The notes: generated by a model from the sequence alone, not told the origin. A stretch of DNA of 64,000 nucleotides from Allobaculum sp. Allo2 (GCF_022701175.1 NZ_CP078088.1:1116001-1180000), one strand, 5' to 3'; positions 45,705 to 56,466 are shown, counted from the stretch's first letter. Translations and numbers: made by a program.

Positions 45705-46462
45705 ATGGAACTTCTTACCTGGAATGTGAATGGAATCCGGGCTCTGGCTCGAAAGGGCCTGGAGCAGATGCTGGATTATCTGAATGCGGACATTGTCTGC
45801 TTTCAGGAAATTAAGGCGACGGAAGATCAGATTGAACTGAATCCTGATCTTTATCCGTATCAGTACGTGAATTCAGCCGTAAAGAAAGGCTATTCCGGAA
45901 CGATGATTGCCTCCCGCATGGAAGCAAAAAAGTCGTCCGGGGAATCGGGATCGAAGAATTCGATCAGGAAGGCCGCGTGATTACCGCATATTTTGAACAC
46001 TTTGCGGTCGTCTGCGTTTACGTGCCCAACTCGCAGGAAAATCTGAAACGAATCGACTACCGTCTTCGCTTTGACAAGGCGTTTACCGACTATCTTCGCT
46101 CCATCGATCTTCCTCTGTTGGTGTGCGGGGATTTCAACGTTGCGCGCACTGCGCAGGATATCTGGGATGAGGCCGATGGAGAAGGAAGCGCCGGCTATTC
46201 TGAACAGGAAAGAAACAGTTTTGAAACGAACTACCTGTCCGATCTGGCTGACGTGTACCGCGTTCTGAAGCCAGAGGGCCGCGATTATTCCTGGTGGTCC
46301 TACCAGAAACGCAGCCGCGATCGCAATGCCGGCTGGCGAATCGATTACTGGCTGGCTTCCAGGGACCTCATGGACAAGGTGGAGGACATCGAAATTCTTG
46401 GTGATCTGTACGGCAGCGATCACTGTCCGGTTCTGCTTACGATCGATCTTCCAGAAGAATAA
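45705..46462 (+). CDS. xth: Exodeoxyribonuclease III (frame broken)
   Basis: 252 residues. AP endonuclease/3'-exonuclease of the ExoIII family. TWNVNGIRA, FQEIKATEDQ, CGDFNVAR, WRIDYWLAS and the terminal GSDHCPV triad motif are intact. The break is in the A-run 45926-45931; one more A gives AKKVVRGIGIEEFDQEGRV. ATG 45705 was chosen over GTG 45702; AGAAGGG lies upstream. Confidence 0.94.
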
Positions 46463-46528
46463 AGGCTTTTTCTCAGCTGAGATTTCTTCTGTTCGCCTGC
46501 CGCGAGCGGATTTGCCAAATCAAAACAG

Positions 46529-46567
46529 ACGGCCCGGTCTGACAGGACAGTCAGCCGGGCCGCTTTT
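46529..46567 (+). terminator. Terminator after xth
   Basis: GCGGCCCGGC-type stem: CGGCCCGG(T)CTG with CAGCCGGGCCG, then TTTTT. Confidence 0.85.
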
Positions 46568-46641
46568 TGATGGCGTTATGAAATACAGGGCGAATGGAAA
46601 GCGTCGGAAAAGCCAAAATCATGGCATCCGTTCTGGTGTAT

Positions 46642-46690
46642 TGAAAACTGGTCCAGAATGTCGCTAATCGGAAATGAAAACTGATCCAGA
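46642..46690. repeat. Two 16-bp direct repeats, possible IS-end relic
   Basis: TGAAAACTGGTCCAGA (46642-46657) and TGAAAACTGATCCAGA (46675-46690) differ at one position and are spaced 33 bp apart. Repeated TGAAAA-type motifs of this sort line the ends of IS21-family elements. No transposase gene is nearby. Confidence 0.45.
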
Positions 46691-46706
46691 GAGAGAACAA
46701 AGGAAA

Positions 46707-46748
46707 AAGCCTGAGAGGCTGCATGAGCAGTTTCTCAGGCTTGATTTT
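46707..46748 (-). terminator. Terminator of the serC-serA-DUF1015 operon
   Basis: GCCTGAGA/TCTCAGGC stem (46709-46716 with 46733-46740). On the minus strand it is followed by TTTTTCC. Confidence 0.8.
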
Positions 46749-46776
46749 TAACAGATGAATTTCAGGAGGGACAAAT

Positions 46777-48018
46777 TCAGGAATCGGATTCGTCTTTGAA
46801 ACGGAGGCGCTTGCCTTCCAGGTAGTAGCGCTTTTCCTGAGCATGACCCATAGAGAACGTCTTACGCGGAAGCGAACCGTCGGCTTCGATGGTTTCAAAC
46901 AGGGAATCCCGTTCGATTTTTGGAAGGAAGAATCCGATGGATCCATCCTGCGAGGCCAGATCTTCGAGATCTTTTTCGCCATGGATGTAATCGATCGTTC
47001 CTTCGTTTTCGGCCAGCCACTCGTCCAGCTGCTTCTGAAGCACAGCCAGAGGAAGCGGGGAAATCGCATCGTCGAGAACGATCGTACCGTTTTCGCCCCC
47101 GGCTGCCCATTCGATGGGGTAACCGCCCTGAGCGGGTGCTTTCTCGTTGAAATAAGCGATCAGCCCAGCCGGATCGGTATTTTTGATGATGCGGTGAATC
47201 GGTTCGAACTTCTGGGCTTCATCCTGCAGGTTTTCCAGTTCGGCTAAGGCGAAACGGGCCGGATGAACGCGCTTTTCTTCTTCTGTAAGTGTCGGCTTGA
47301 TTTCTTCCCAGATCGTTTTGGCAGCGGCAAGAGAATGGTTTCCATCGCCGACCGCATAAACGAGCGGATTGGGCAGGGAAGAACGGGTTTCGTATTCGGA
47401 AATCCAGGCGCAGACGAGATCTTTTTCTTCGCCCTGAATGATGCGTCCAGTGATGTGGCCGCCGTCTTTCATGAGGTCAAAATCGTAAAGAACCGGCAGA
47501 GTTTCCCGAATGGCGTGAAGCTGCTTGAACAGCGCGTCTTCGGCATCGTTCTGAAGCAGAAGAATGTGCGGGAATTCAAGAATGGCATCGCGGCGAATCT
47601 GGGCACGCGGCGGAATGCGTTCCAGAATCGTGGCTTCCGTTGCACGGATCGGACGATCCGTCGGGCAATGGTAGTCGTATTCTTCGAGATCAAGCGCGCC
47701 GACCAGACCTTTACGGATCGAACCGTCGACGAGCGTACGTTCTACATAAATCAGGCAGTCCCTGAGTTCTTTGAGCACGCCGTCGTTTAAGTAGCTCGAC
47801 ATGTTCTGGGCAATTGTTGCCTGATGGGCTTCGCCCTGTTTCGTTTCCAGCCAGGCTTCCGGGAGGATCAGATTCAGCGTACTTGGGGAATCCTGGATTG
47901 ATTTCGCCACCGAGTTCCAGTATTCGGGATTGCTGGAATACTGGTCGCAGGCGACAACCGCCCAGTCCCTGAAGTTGCCGTTGGCCGGAATGAGGATATC
48001 AGCAGAAGAGAAGATCAT
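46777..48018 (-). CDS. DUF1015 family protein
   Basis: 413 residues. Conserved features of this uncharacterised family: N-terminal VACDQYSSNPEYWN, YVERTL, GALDLEEYDYHC, a central VYAVGDGNHSLAAAK and C-terminal GSIGFFLPKIE. Its ATG overlaps the serA stop (TAATG), so it is translated with serine synthesis genes. This linkage recurs in other Firmicutes, as I recall, and hints at a role in or near serine metabolism. No catalytic role is assigned. Confidence 0.88.
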   Translation of the reverse strand: MIFSSADILIPANGNFRDWAVVACDQYSSNPEYWNSVAKSIQDSPSTLNLILPEAWLETKQGEAHQATIAQNMSSYLNDGVLKELRDCLIYVERTLVDGSIRKGLVGALDLEEYDYHCPTDRPIRATEATILERIPPRAQIRRDAILEFPHILLLQNDAEDALFKQLHAIRETLPVLYDFDLMKDGGHITGRIIQGEEKDLVCAWISEYETRSSLPNPLVYAVGDGNHSLAAAKTIWEEIKPTLTEEEKRVHPARFALAELENLQDEAQKFEPIHRIIKNTDPAGLIAYFNEKAPAQGGYPIEWAAGGENGTIVLDDAISPLPLAVLQKQLDEWLAENEGTIDYIHGEKDLEDLASQDGSIGFFLPKIERDSLFETIEADGSLPRKTFSMGHAQEKRYYLEGKRLRFKDESDS

Positions 48019-49189
48019 TACTTCGCATCCTTTTCAAAGAGGTTTACGCGGATGACTTCATCCAGGCTGCGGATGGCTTCCAGGGATTCTTCGGTCGGTT
48101 TTTCTTCGAGATCGAGAATGGTGTAGGAAATGTTGCCGCGGGATTTGTTCAGGAGGTTTTCGATGTTGGATCCGTTTGCGGACAGGATGTCAGTCATTCT
48201 GGAGAGCACTTTCGGCTTGTTGGAATGGATGACGCCGACACGGTACGGCATTCTCAGTTCGAGAGATACGTTTGGCAGGTTGACGGAGTTGATGATGCTG
48301 CCTTCTTCGAGGTAGGCACGCAGTTCCTTTGCAGCCGCAACGGCGCAGTTTTCTTCGGATTCAGCCGTGCTTGCACCGAGGTGCGGCAGAGCAATGACAC
48401 CAGGATGTCCGGCGAGCTTGGCGTCTGGGAAGTCAGTTACGTACAGAGCGACTTTTCCGGAATCGAGCGCTTCGAGGATATCGTCATCGTTAACGAGTCC
48501 GCCGCGCGCGAAGTTCATGATTTTCACGCCGTCTTTCATCTGGGCGATGGTTTCCTTGTTGATCAGGCCGCGTGTGGAATCGAGCAGCGGCAGATGGAGG
48601 GAGACGAAGTCGGCATCCGCAAGCAGATCTTTGAGATCTGTCTTGTGCTCTACCCAGCGGGAGAGTTTCAGAGCGGATTCAACGGAAAGGTAAGGGTCAT
48701 AGCCCATAACGTTCATATCGAGATGGAGCGCGGTGTTGGCCAGCTTGCTTCCGATGGCGCCAAGACCGATGACACCGAGTTTCTTTCCGGCGATTTCGTT
48801 GCCGGCGTATTTCTTTTCTGCTTTTCTACGTCTTTGGCAAGCGTTTCGCTGCCGGCCTGGGTGTTAACCCATTCCATACCGTGATACAGATCGCGGCTGG
48901 CGAGAAGCAGTCCGGCAATTACGAGTTCCTTAACGGCGTTGGCGTTGGCACCCGGCGTATTGAATACGGCGATGCCGCGTTTTGTGCATTCGTCAAGATC
49001 GATGTTGTTGACGCCGGCGCCGGCACGGGCGATGGCTTTCAGTGTTTCTGGATAATCCAGGTTATGCAGATCCGCACTGCGGACCATGATGGCGTCCGGG
49101 TTGGCGGCGTTGGCTTCATACGTGTAGGTTTCGTCAAATACTGCGGTTCCTTTGTCCGAAATCGCGTTCAGTAAAGAAATGGTTCTCAT
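48018..49189 (-). CDS. serA: D-3-phosphoglycerate dehydrogenase (frame broken)
   Basis: 390 residues. First step of serine synthesis. RAGAGVNNIDLDECTKRGIAVFNTPGANA, the NAD-binding GVIGLGAIGSKLAN, MNFARGGLVND, LPHLGASTAESEENCA and a C-terminal ACT domain (about 315-390; GVIHSNKPKVLSRMTDIL), which usually confers serine feedback. The break is in the T-run 48814-48817 (plus strand); one more base gives VEKQKKKYAGNEIAG. Its ATG overlaps the serC stop (ATGA). Confidence 0.95.
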
Positions 49190-50267
49190 ACGTGTTCCTC
49201 TTCAAATGCTTTCATAAAGTCGACAAGGGCTTTTACGCCTTCTACAGGCATGGCGTTGTAAATGGAAGCGCGCATGCCGCCGACGGTACGGTGACCTTTC
49301 AGGTTTTCAAAACCGGCTTCTTTGGCTTTGGCGATGAATTCTTTATCGAGTTCCGGATCGCCGGTTACGAACGGGATGTTGACCAGGGAACGGTCTTCTA
49401 CCGCTACCGGGTTAGAGAACATCTTGGAGTTATCGAGGTAGTCATAGAGAAGGCCGGCTTTTTCCTGATTGATCTTTTCCATGTTTTCCAGACCGCCGAT
49501 CTGTTCTTCGAGCCATTTGCAGACAAGGCCGACCATGTAAATGCCGTATGTAGGAGGCGTGTTGTACATGGAATCGTGGTCTACGTAAGTCTTGTAGTCG
49601 AGCATGGCCGAAGGAATATCGTCGCGCTGCTCATCGAGCAGGTCTTTCTTGATGATGACCAGAGTAACGCCGGCAGGACCGAGATTTTTCTGGGCGCCCG
49701 CAAAGATCATGTCATACTGGGTGACATCTAGCGGTTCAGTGAAAATGCAGCTCGAAAGGTCTGCAATCAGACGCTTGCCTTCATGAGGCGGCAGATTTTT
49801 GTACTTTGTTCCGTAGATGGTGTTGTTTTCGCAGATGTAGACGTAGTCTGTATCCGGATCCAGATCTTCCTGGGTAATTTTTGGAATATATGTGAACGTT
49901 TTGTCGCTGCTGTCTCCGGCAAGATGAACACGGCCAAGTTTTTCGCTTCTGCGATGGCTTTCTTTGTCCACTGACCGGTGTTGATGATATCAGCTCCGTT
50001 TTTGTTGAAGTTCATTGGAACCATGGAGAACTGAAGGTTTCCGCCTCCCTGCAGGAAGAGGATTTCGTAGTCTTCCGGAATGCTGGCCAGACGACGAATG
50101 GTATCTTTGGTTTCCTGAAGAATGGATTCGAAGGCCTTGGAACGGTGAGACATTTCCATCACGCTCATTCCAGATCCTCTGGCATCCAGCATTTCATCGG
50201 CTGCTGTTTTCAGCACCCATTCAGGCATACAGGCCGGGCCTGCAGAAAAGTTATACACTTTACTCAT
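49186..50267 (-). CDS. serC: Phosphoserine aminotransferase (frame broken)
   Basis: 360 residues. PLP enzyme converting 3-phosphohydroxypyruvate to phosphoserine. MSKVYNFSAGPACMPEWVL, EMSHRSKAF, FLQGGGNLQFSM, the PLP-lysine region FAGAQKNLGPAGVT and the C-terminal GHRTVGGMRASIYNAMP are clear. The break is in the T-run 49939-49943 (plus strand), restoring AEAKKLGRVHLAGDSSD. First gene of the minus-strand operon; serB is not present. Confidence 0.95.
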
Positions 50268-50312
50268 TTTGATCTCCGTTTCTAAATTTCCAGATTCCTG
50301 TATCGATCAGAA

Positions 50313-50339
50313 ATCGTGTACAGCGTTCACGATTCGTGA
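50313..50339 (-). promoter_or_regulatory. Overlapping palindromes upstream of serC, candidate operator
   Basis: TCACGA-T-TCGTGA (50327-50339) is a perfect 13-bp palindrome. It overlaps a second, ATCGTG...CACGAT (50313-50333). On the minus strand they fall just downstream of a TTGAGA -35-like hexamer, where a repressor could block the ser operon. The regulator is not known. Confidence 0.45.
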
Positions 50340-50824
50340 TCTCAAGAGGAATATGTAAGTTATATCACTCGAAGGGAAAGTCAAAAAATCTGGATCGGCT
50401 TTTTACTAAAATTCGCCTGAGAGTGTACGCAAATGTGAAAATTTTCATTTTTCCGGACTTGCTTTCTGAAAGAAAAATTGGTTCAGAAAACAGAGATGGC
50501 TTTCAAAAGGGCGAATCCAATCCGAATTGGGCGATGCGTGCGGAAAATACGCCGCGTAACCGTCTTTTGCCTCGAATGAACGTCCATTCGCGTACAAAAC
50601 AGAAAGAAAAACCGTGCTCTGTTCAGCCGGCGCATGCAGAAGCTGACAACCGCTCCATGCGCTCGTGTACGGCAAAAGGCTGCCGGAAAATGGGAAACGG
50701 CAGGCGGCAGTGGATTTGGTATAATGGGAAGGCTGGTCCGAGCGCGAAAATGCACAGGGAAATTCGGCGTATTGAGTCGAATGGAAAGCGACGGAAACAG
50801 CGAGAAAAACAGGGAGGAAGGCCT
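50340..50824. promoter_or_regulatory. Non-coding region with extended -10 promoter for ruvA
   Basis: TGGTATAAT (50717-50725) is an extended -10; no strong -35 is seen. The rest of the 480 nt shows no gene. A frame running through it in phase with ruvA has no start signal and unlike composition, so it is left out. Confidence 0.5.
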
Positions 50825-51484
50825 ATGATTGGATATCTGGAAGGAACCGTTTTAAAAACGCGAAAAGACAGTCTGATTCTTCAGTGCGGACCGATCGGCT
50901 TCATCGTCTATGTGCCCGCGGCCAAAAGCTACGCGCCAGGCCAGGCTCTCTCTTTATATTGTTATCAGCAGTTCAAGGAAGACGATCAGTGCCTGTACGG
51001 CTTTGAAAGCGAAGCGCTTTACGATCTGTTCGTACTCCTGATTCAGGTCAAGGGCATTGGATGCAAAATGGCGCTCAACATGCTTGCCGCCTCGAATGAA
51101 TCGTCCATTATCCGGGCGATTGAAAACGGCGATGCCGCAGCACTCAAAAAGCTGCCGGGCATCGGTGCCAAAACCGCTGGCCAGATTCTGCTCGATCTCA
51201 AGGGAAAAGTCGTTCTTCCCGAAGACAAGCCCAAATCCAAGGACAGTGCTGCTCCATCCGATCCCGTTGTCGCGGAAGTCAGCGATGCCCTGTTATCGCT
51301 GGGCTATCGTCAGCCGGAAATCGACAGTCTGAAGCTGAACGAACAGCTGGCGCAGTATCCGCAGACCGACGCGCTTTTACGCTTTGCGCTGCGTGAACTG
51401 GCGCGCAGAAAAAAGGCGTCTGAGAGGCGCCCGGATCGTCAAGTCCAAACGCGTTTAACCTTACAACAATTTCGTTCTGTCTGA
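50825..51484 (+). CDS. ruvA: Holliday junction DNA helicase subunit RuvA
   Basis: 219 residues as read. The OB-fold at the N-terminus (MIGYLEGTVL, LYGFES), two helix-hairpin-helix motifs (LIQVKGIGCKMALNML, LKKLPGIGAKTAGQILLDL) and a C-terminal domain III (SDALLSLGYRQPEI). AGGGAGGAAGGCCT precedes the ATG. The last 20 residues (SERRPDRQ...) look unnatural. One missing A in the run 51408-51414 would end the protein as ARRKKGV at 51423, giving 199 residues, the usual length. It works with RuvB encoded 300 nt downstream. Confidence 0.93.
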   Translation: MIGYLEGTVLKTRKDSLILQCGPIGFIVYVPAAKSYAPGQALSLYCYQQFKEDDQCLYGFESEALYDLFVLLIQVKGIGCKMALNMLAASNESSIIRAIENGDAAALKKLPGIGAKTAGQILLDLKGKVVLPEDKPKSKDSAAPSDPVVAEVSDALLSLGYRQPEIDSLKLNEQLAQYPQTDALLRFALRELARRKKASERRPDRQVQTRLTLQQFRSV

Positions 51485-51782
51485 ACAAATTTCTACCATA
51501 TTTATTTATTTATTAGGGATCCGTTTGGGTCTCTCTTCATAGAAGGCCGAAAATGAAATCGGTAACATTTTCTGAATAAAAGAGCAGAGAGAAATCCAGA
51601 GGAACCAGATCCGAAACGAATCGGGTCCGAACGGAATCAAACGGTTCTGAAAAAACGATCCGCAAAAGAATACGTACCCAAAGAAAAACTGGAACGAATG
51701 GATTCCAGTACTCATAAAGTAAAGCCCCCGATCCGGCGCAGTTTCTGGCGTCTCGATCGGAAAGTGAAAGAAAGGAGGACCT
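51485..51782. other. Gap between ruvA and ruvB
   Basis: About 300 nt, purine-rich with short repeated GGAA/GAACGG motifs. No gene, terminator or known RNA element is recognised. ruvA and ruvB are normally adjacent or overlapping, so the gap is unusual. Confidence 0.4.
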
Positions 51783-52814
51783 ATGGAAGAAGAACGTCTT
51801 GTAGATGCAGCCGAGCAGACCGAAGACAAAGATCAGGCGCTGCGTCCGGCAACGCTGGCGGAATACATTGGCCAGCAGGAACTGAAACAAAATCTTAACG
51901 TCTACATTCAGGCGGCCAGAAGCCGCAGCGAAGTTCTGGACCACGTCCTTTTATACGGACCTCCCGGACTGGGAAAGACGACCCTGGCGATGATCATCGC
52001 CCATGAAATGAACGGCAATCTCGTGACCGCTTCCGGTCCGGCGATTCAGAAATCCGGTGATCTGGCGGCGATTTTATCGACGCTGGAAGCCGGCGATGTG
52101 CTCTTTATTGATGAAATTCACCGCATTCCGCGCCAGATTGAAGAAATTCTCTATTCGGCGATGGAAGACTTTTATCTCGATATTGTGGTCGGAAAGGAAG
52201 GCGCTTCAGCCCATTCGATCCGTCTGGCTCTGCCGCCCTTTACGCTGGTCGGCGCAACAACCCGTGCCGGCGATCTTTCCGCGCCGCTGCGCGACCGCTT
52301 TGGCATCGTGCTGCCGCTCGAATATTACGCGCAGGCCGATCTCGAAAAGATCGTCAGCCGTACGTCGGGCATTCTCAACACATCGATTGAAGATGATGCG
52401 ATTGGCGAAGTGGCCAGACGCTCGCGCGGTACGCCGCGTATCGCCAACCGCCTGCTCCGCCGCATCCGCGACTTTGCCCAGGTGTATAACGGCGGACACA
52501 TTTCCCTTGATGTGGCCGGTGATGCGCTCGACCGCATGAAAGTCGACGATCTTGGTCTGGATCAGGTGGACCGCAAATATCTCGAAGGCATCATTTTCCG
52601 CTTTGGCGGCGGACCCGTCGGTGTAGAAGCCCTCGCCAGTTCCATTGGCGAAGACGCGGCGACACTCGAAGACATGTACGAGCCGTTTCTGCTGCAGACC
52701 GGTCTGATTAACCGGACCCCGCGCGGCCGTATTGCTACGCCGAAAGCGTACGCCCATCTGCACATTACCGAGTCGGCTTTGCACGACGAGGCAGAAGACG
52801 ATTCGCAGGATTAA
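51783..52814 (+). CDS. ruvB: Holliday junction DNA helicase RuvB
   Basis: 343 residues, unbroken. AAA+ motor of branch migration. [14 protein letters not shown], Walker [13 protein letters not shown], Walker B LFIDEIHR, sensor 1 [12 protein letters not shown], the arginine finger PLRDRFGI, sensor 2 [16 protein letters not shown], and a C-terminal winged helix ([16 protein letters not shown]). AGAAAGGAGGACCT precedes the ATG. Confidence 0.97.
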   Translation: MEEERLVDAAEQTEDKDQALRPATLAEYIGQQELKQNLNVYIQAARSRSEVLDHVLLYGPPGLGKTTLAMIIAHEMNGNLVTASGPAIQKSGDLAAILSTLEAGDVLFIDEIHRIPRQIEEILYSAMEDFYLDIVVGKEGASAHSIRLALPPFTLVGATTRAGDLSAPLRDRFGIVLPLEYYAQADLEKIVSRTSGILNTSIEDDAIGEVARRSRGTPRIANRLLRRIRDFAQVYNGGHISLDVAGDALDRMKVDDLGLDQVDRKYLEGIIFRFGGGPVGVEALASSIGEDAATLEDMYEPFLLQTGLINRTPRGRIATPKAYAHLHITESALHDEAEDDSQD

Positions 52815-52928
52815 GGACAAATCCGGCGAATGGACAGACGCGGCAAATCTGTACTGGAAATCCGTACGGTCAATCCGTACGCTACCACCAGAACAGCCCA
52901 TCTAACAAAGACAGAGTTTAAGAAGATC

Positions 52929-52954
52929 GCGCGGCTTTCCCTGCGCGTTTTCTT
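52929..52954 (+). terminator. Weak terminator after ruvB
   Basis: CGCGC/GCGCG stem with a 10-nt loop, then TTTTCTT. Confidence 0.5.
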
Positions 52955-52997
52955 ACGCTCTCTCACGAATTTTCCATACTGAAAAGGAGAACGAACT

Positions 52998-53501
52998 ATG
53001 CGATCCGTTTCGCGGCTTTCCTCTACGCTTTCTGAAACCGCTCTGGCAGTTCTGCTCGTTTTGGGCGTGCCTTTGCTGAGCGCCTGCGGTTCGTCCAGAC
53101 GGACCGTCAGCTGTACGCAGACCAACGAGAACGGAAGTCTTTCTCTTCGTATGAGCGCACCTTCCGAACAGAGCCAGGTCGAACTTCTGGAAATTACCAT
53201 GAAGTATCCGCACGATTTCGATCAGCAGCTGACCGGCTATCGGGTCCCTTTGCAGGAAGGGGACAGCGACGGCTCCAAAACAAAAAGCGCGCTGATTGCG
53301 GATGCCCTTGCGCAGACGCTTGGCATTCAGGCCGATCTGGTCAAAGTGAAGCGAGAAGATGATGGCTATATCGCCAGCGCGACAATTCAGAACATCCCCG
53401 CTCTGTTTGCCTCCCTTGGTCTGAGCGCAGACGGACTCGATCTCGACGAAATTGAAGCCGCCCTCGAACAGGATGCGCAGTTTGCCTGTCTGCCCGAGTA
53501 G
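52998..53501 (+). CDS. Small lipoprotein, paralogue 1 of 3
   Basis: 167 residues. N-terminal signal with lipobox LLSAC (lipidated Cys about residue 31), then SSRRTVSCTQTNENGSLSLRMSAP and a beta/alpha domain ending QFACLPE. It shares with the genes at 58973 and 59914 a 'CT' just after the lipobox, a beta-hairpin AP-S/F motif and a cysteine within four residues of the C-terminus. It resembles the DUF1307/YehR-like lipoprotein group, function unknown. GAAAAGGAGAACGAACT precedes the ATG. Confidence 0.75.
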   Translation: MRSVSRLSSTLSETALAVLLVLGVPLLSACGSSRRTVSCTQTNENGSLSLRMSAPSEQSQVELLEITMKYPHDFDQQLTGYRVPLQEGDSDGSKTKSALIADALAQTLGIQADLVKVKREDDGYIASATIQNIPALFASLGLSADGLDLDEIEAALEQDAQFACLPE

Positions 53502-53715
53502 GATCGCCAGATCGGCAAAAGAAAAGCGGTGTTTAAACCATCGAAAACAGATGTACAGACCGATTTACGGGAAGGAGCAGCGGCTCTTTCCCGTTTTCCG
53601 CTTTACGCCCGACTGGCTTTCCAGAAAAGAATCCTTTCTTTTTCGCACCGAGCGTAGCAGCACGAATCGTCCGTTCGGGGTGGAGAAAAAGGGCGTGGAT
53701 ATAATGGAGATGCCT

Positions 53716-55340
53716 ATGAAAAATGAAAAAACAACCGCGGGAACGGCAGATTTGTCCTCCGCCGCTTCCCATTCAGAACAAAGGACACCCGTTCTTTCGG
53801 GTCTGGCGTACAAGATTTTGAATCACGCCCATCTCGATGAAAAAGAGCGGGACGAAATTCTTCATCCCTCCCCGCTTCGTCCCGTCTGCACGGCTAAATG
53901 CATGCAGGACTTTGTAAAGCGTATGGAAGAGGCGAGAGAAAAGGGCCAGAAAGTGCTGATCGCGGGCGATTACGACTGCGACGGCATTATGTCGACGATT
54001 ATTTTGTATCAGGGCCTGAAACGGTATGGCCTGGAAACGATGTACTACATTCCCGACCGCTTAAAAGAAGGATACGGCTTAAGTGAGCAGACCGTTGAAA
54101 AGGCAGCAAAAGCCAGCTATGACTTGATCATCACGGTCGATAACGGCGTATCGGCTGGTTCCGCGCTGGAACAAGCCAGAGAACTTGGCGTGGATGTGAT
54201 CGTTACCGATCATCATCTGTACGAAGATGAACCGGACTGCACGCTGCTCGTTCACCCGATGAAAATGGGCGAAGACTTTGATGTATTGTGCGGTGCTGGC
54301 GTCGCCTTTGAATGCGTACGGGCGTTAGGCATAGAGGAAGAAAAATTTCTGATCTATGCGGCGGTCGCTTCGATTGCCGACTGCATGCCTGTCTTTAAGG
54401 AAACCCGATCGATTATTCAGGAAGGTCTCAAGGCGCTCAACGCCCATCACGAACCGCATTTTGATCCGTTCATTCGCTCCTATCCAGTGTGTGAAACGGA
54501 TATTTCCTTTCAGGTTGCTCCTTGCATCAACGCCCTGGGCCGTCTGAGCGACCGGGCCAAAGTGAATACGTTTGTCCGCTACATGGAAAGCACGAATCCG
54601 ATCGAAATTCAGAAATACGCTGCGCGTGTAATGGAAATCAACGAAGCGCGCAAAGAAATGACGTATCAGGTGCAAAGCCAGGCGCTTGCGGAAATTAATC
54701 CGCTTTCCGCCATTCTCTTTGCGATTTCCCGAATTTCCATGAAGGCATTATCGGTCTGGCGGCCGGCCGGCTGAGCTCCCAGTTCGATAAGCCGGCGATT
54801 GTCGGAACCTTAAACGGCGATGTAGCCAAATTCAGCATGCGCGCTCCCGAAGGCTATCACTGCCTGGAATTCCTGCAGAAATACGATGGCTTTCTTGCCC
54901 TTGGCGGTCACGCACAGGCAGCGGGATTCGCCCTGCCGGCGGGTAAAGTCGAGGATTTTCGAAGCTTTCTGATCAAAAACGCCTCCAAAATGGTGCGGAC
55001 CAAAATGCCGGCTGAACCGATGGAAATCGAAGTGTCGGACATCACCGTTGAAAACATGGATTCTCTGCAGGCGATTCGTCCGTTTGGAACCGGCTTTAAA
55101 ATGCCCGCATTTGAAATCGATCAGCCGCTGATTCTTAAAAGCTTCGACTTTTCGCAAGGCCGTCATCGCCGCTTTTATCTCGATGGCGGCATCAACGCGA
55201 TTCATTTCAACCAGACCTCTACGGATAAGCTGGCCAAACAGGAAGGCATTGAAAAGCTGATCGGCTCGATTTCCATCTCGACCTGGAACGGTACGCGAAA
55301 AGCCGAGTTCATGATCGACGAAATCGTCTACGAAATCTGA
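53716..55340 (+). CDS. recJ: Single-stranded-DNA exonuclease RecJ (frame broken)
   Basis: 541 residues. DHH-family 5'-3' exonuclease. Motif I IAGDYDCDGIMST, ITVDNGVSAG, VIVTDHHLYEDEPD (DHH), INALGRLSDRAKVNTF, then LALGGHAQAAGFALP (DHHA1) and an OB-fold (about 430-541). Break: TTT at 54718-54720; one more T gives ILFCDFPNFHEGIIGLAAGR. Start ATG 53716 was chosen; a TATAAT at 53700-53705 lies just upstream, so the leader would be very short. It lacks the long C-terminal extension of B. subtilis YrvE. Confidence 0.93.
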
Positions 55341-55562
55341 TCGGAAAAAGTCGTTTTCTGCAGGAAAGCGTGTCGGTTTAAAGCGGCATATGTGCAAATT
55401 TGTGCAGAGATCTCGCAGCTGCAGAGCGCACTCGAAAAAATACCGGTACAATCAGACTGTACAGAAGCTCAGAAATTCGGTACGCTTGATGTTCTGTTCC
55501 TCTTGGATGGAACAGTGTGAAAAAGAAGAAGTGCTGCAAAGCAGCCAGGAGAAAATACAACT

Positions 55563-56083
55563 ATGGATTTAAAAACCAGAATCGCTTCGATTCCCGGATT
55601 TCCAAAAGAAGGCATCATTTTCCGGGATATCACGCCGATCCTTGCCGATCCGGAAGCGCTCGCGCAGACTGCGACTGAAATCGGAAATTTTGCCAAAGAA
55701 GTAAACGCGGATGTCATCGTGGCTCCGGAAGCCCGCGGCTTCATGTTCGGCATTCCAGCCGCCATGGACGCGAAAATTCCGTTCATTCCCGTACGCAAAC
55801 CGGGCAAACTCCGCGTCGTACCATTACGGAAACATACACGCTCGAATACGGCGAAGATTCCCTGCAGATGCATGCGGAAGATCTCAAACCGGGAAGCCGC
55901 GTTCTGATCGTGGATGACCTGCTCGCAACGGGCGGAACGTGCGAAGCGATCGCCAGCATGGTTCGCAAGGAAGGCTCCGAAGTAGTCGGCTTCGCGTTCG
56001 TTGTCGAACTCGATGACCTCAAGGCCCGCGCGAAATTCGGCGATACGCCGGTTCTTTCCCTCGTTCACTACGAAGGCGAATAG
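55563..56083 (+). CDS. apt: Adenine phosphoribosyltransferase (frame broken)
   Basis: 173 residues. It salvages adenine to AMP using PRPP. IPGFPKEGIIFRDITPI, VAPEARGFMFG and the PRPP loop VLIVDDLLATGGTCEA are present. One T is missing at 55810 (CTT read as CT); restoring it gives RKPGKLPRRTITETYTLEYG. CCAGGAGAAAATACAACT precedes the ATG. The recJ-apt-rel order is common in Bacillota. Confidence 0.95.
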
Positions 56084-56466
56084 ACGGCCGTAAAAGGACA
56101 CGCCGATTTTTAAAGCACAGGAAATCCGATTCTGAATTTGTTTTGAAAAGGGAAGAGGCTGGCCATATGTTGAAAATGTATAGGACAGGCATTTCCGATT
56201 GAAAAAACAAGTAAATCGAGTAAGCTTTTCCAAAAACGATTTAAAAACCAAGATTTCACATAATATGAAGAATAATCAGCAGCCGGGAAATAAATTCCGG
56301 CTGCTCGTTCATATATCCGTTTTAAAACGTGACAGAATGTTCTCATTCCAAAAACGGAAACGATTGACCATCGCTTTGGCTTACGGCGCTCCCAACGCTA
56401 GAGCAGCAAAGAGCGCATCTGTCATAAGGAAACCCGTACGAATCAGAAGATAAAAAGGAGGCACCT
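56084..56466. other. Gap between apt and rel
   Basis: No gene. Hairpin AGCAGCCGG/CCGGCTGCT (56278-56305) without a clear T-run may be a weak terminator. No recognisable promoter was found for rel. Confidence 0.45.

Noticed and set aside
53452-53715. Long N-terminal extension of recJ
   Set aside because: It overlaps the end of the lipoprotein gene, shows no conserved residues and lacks a ribosome site.
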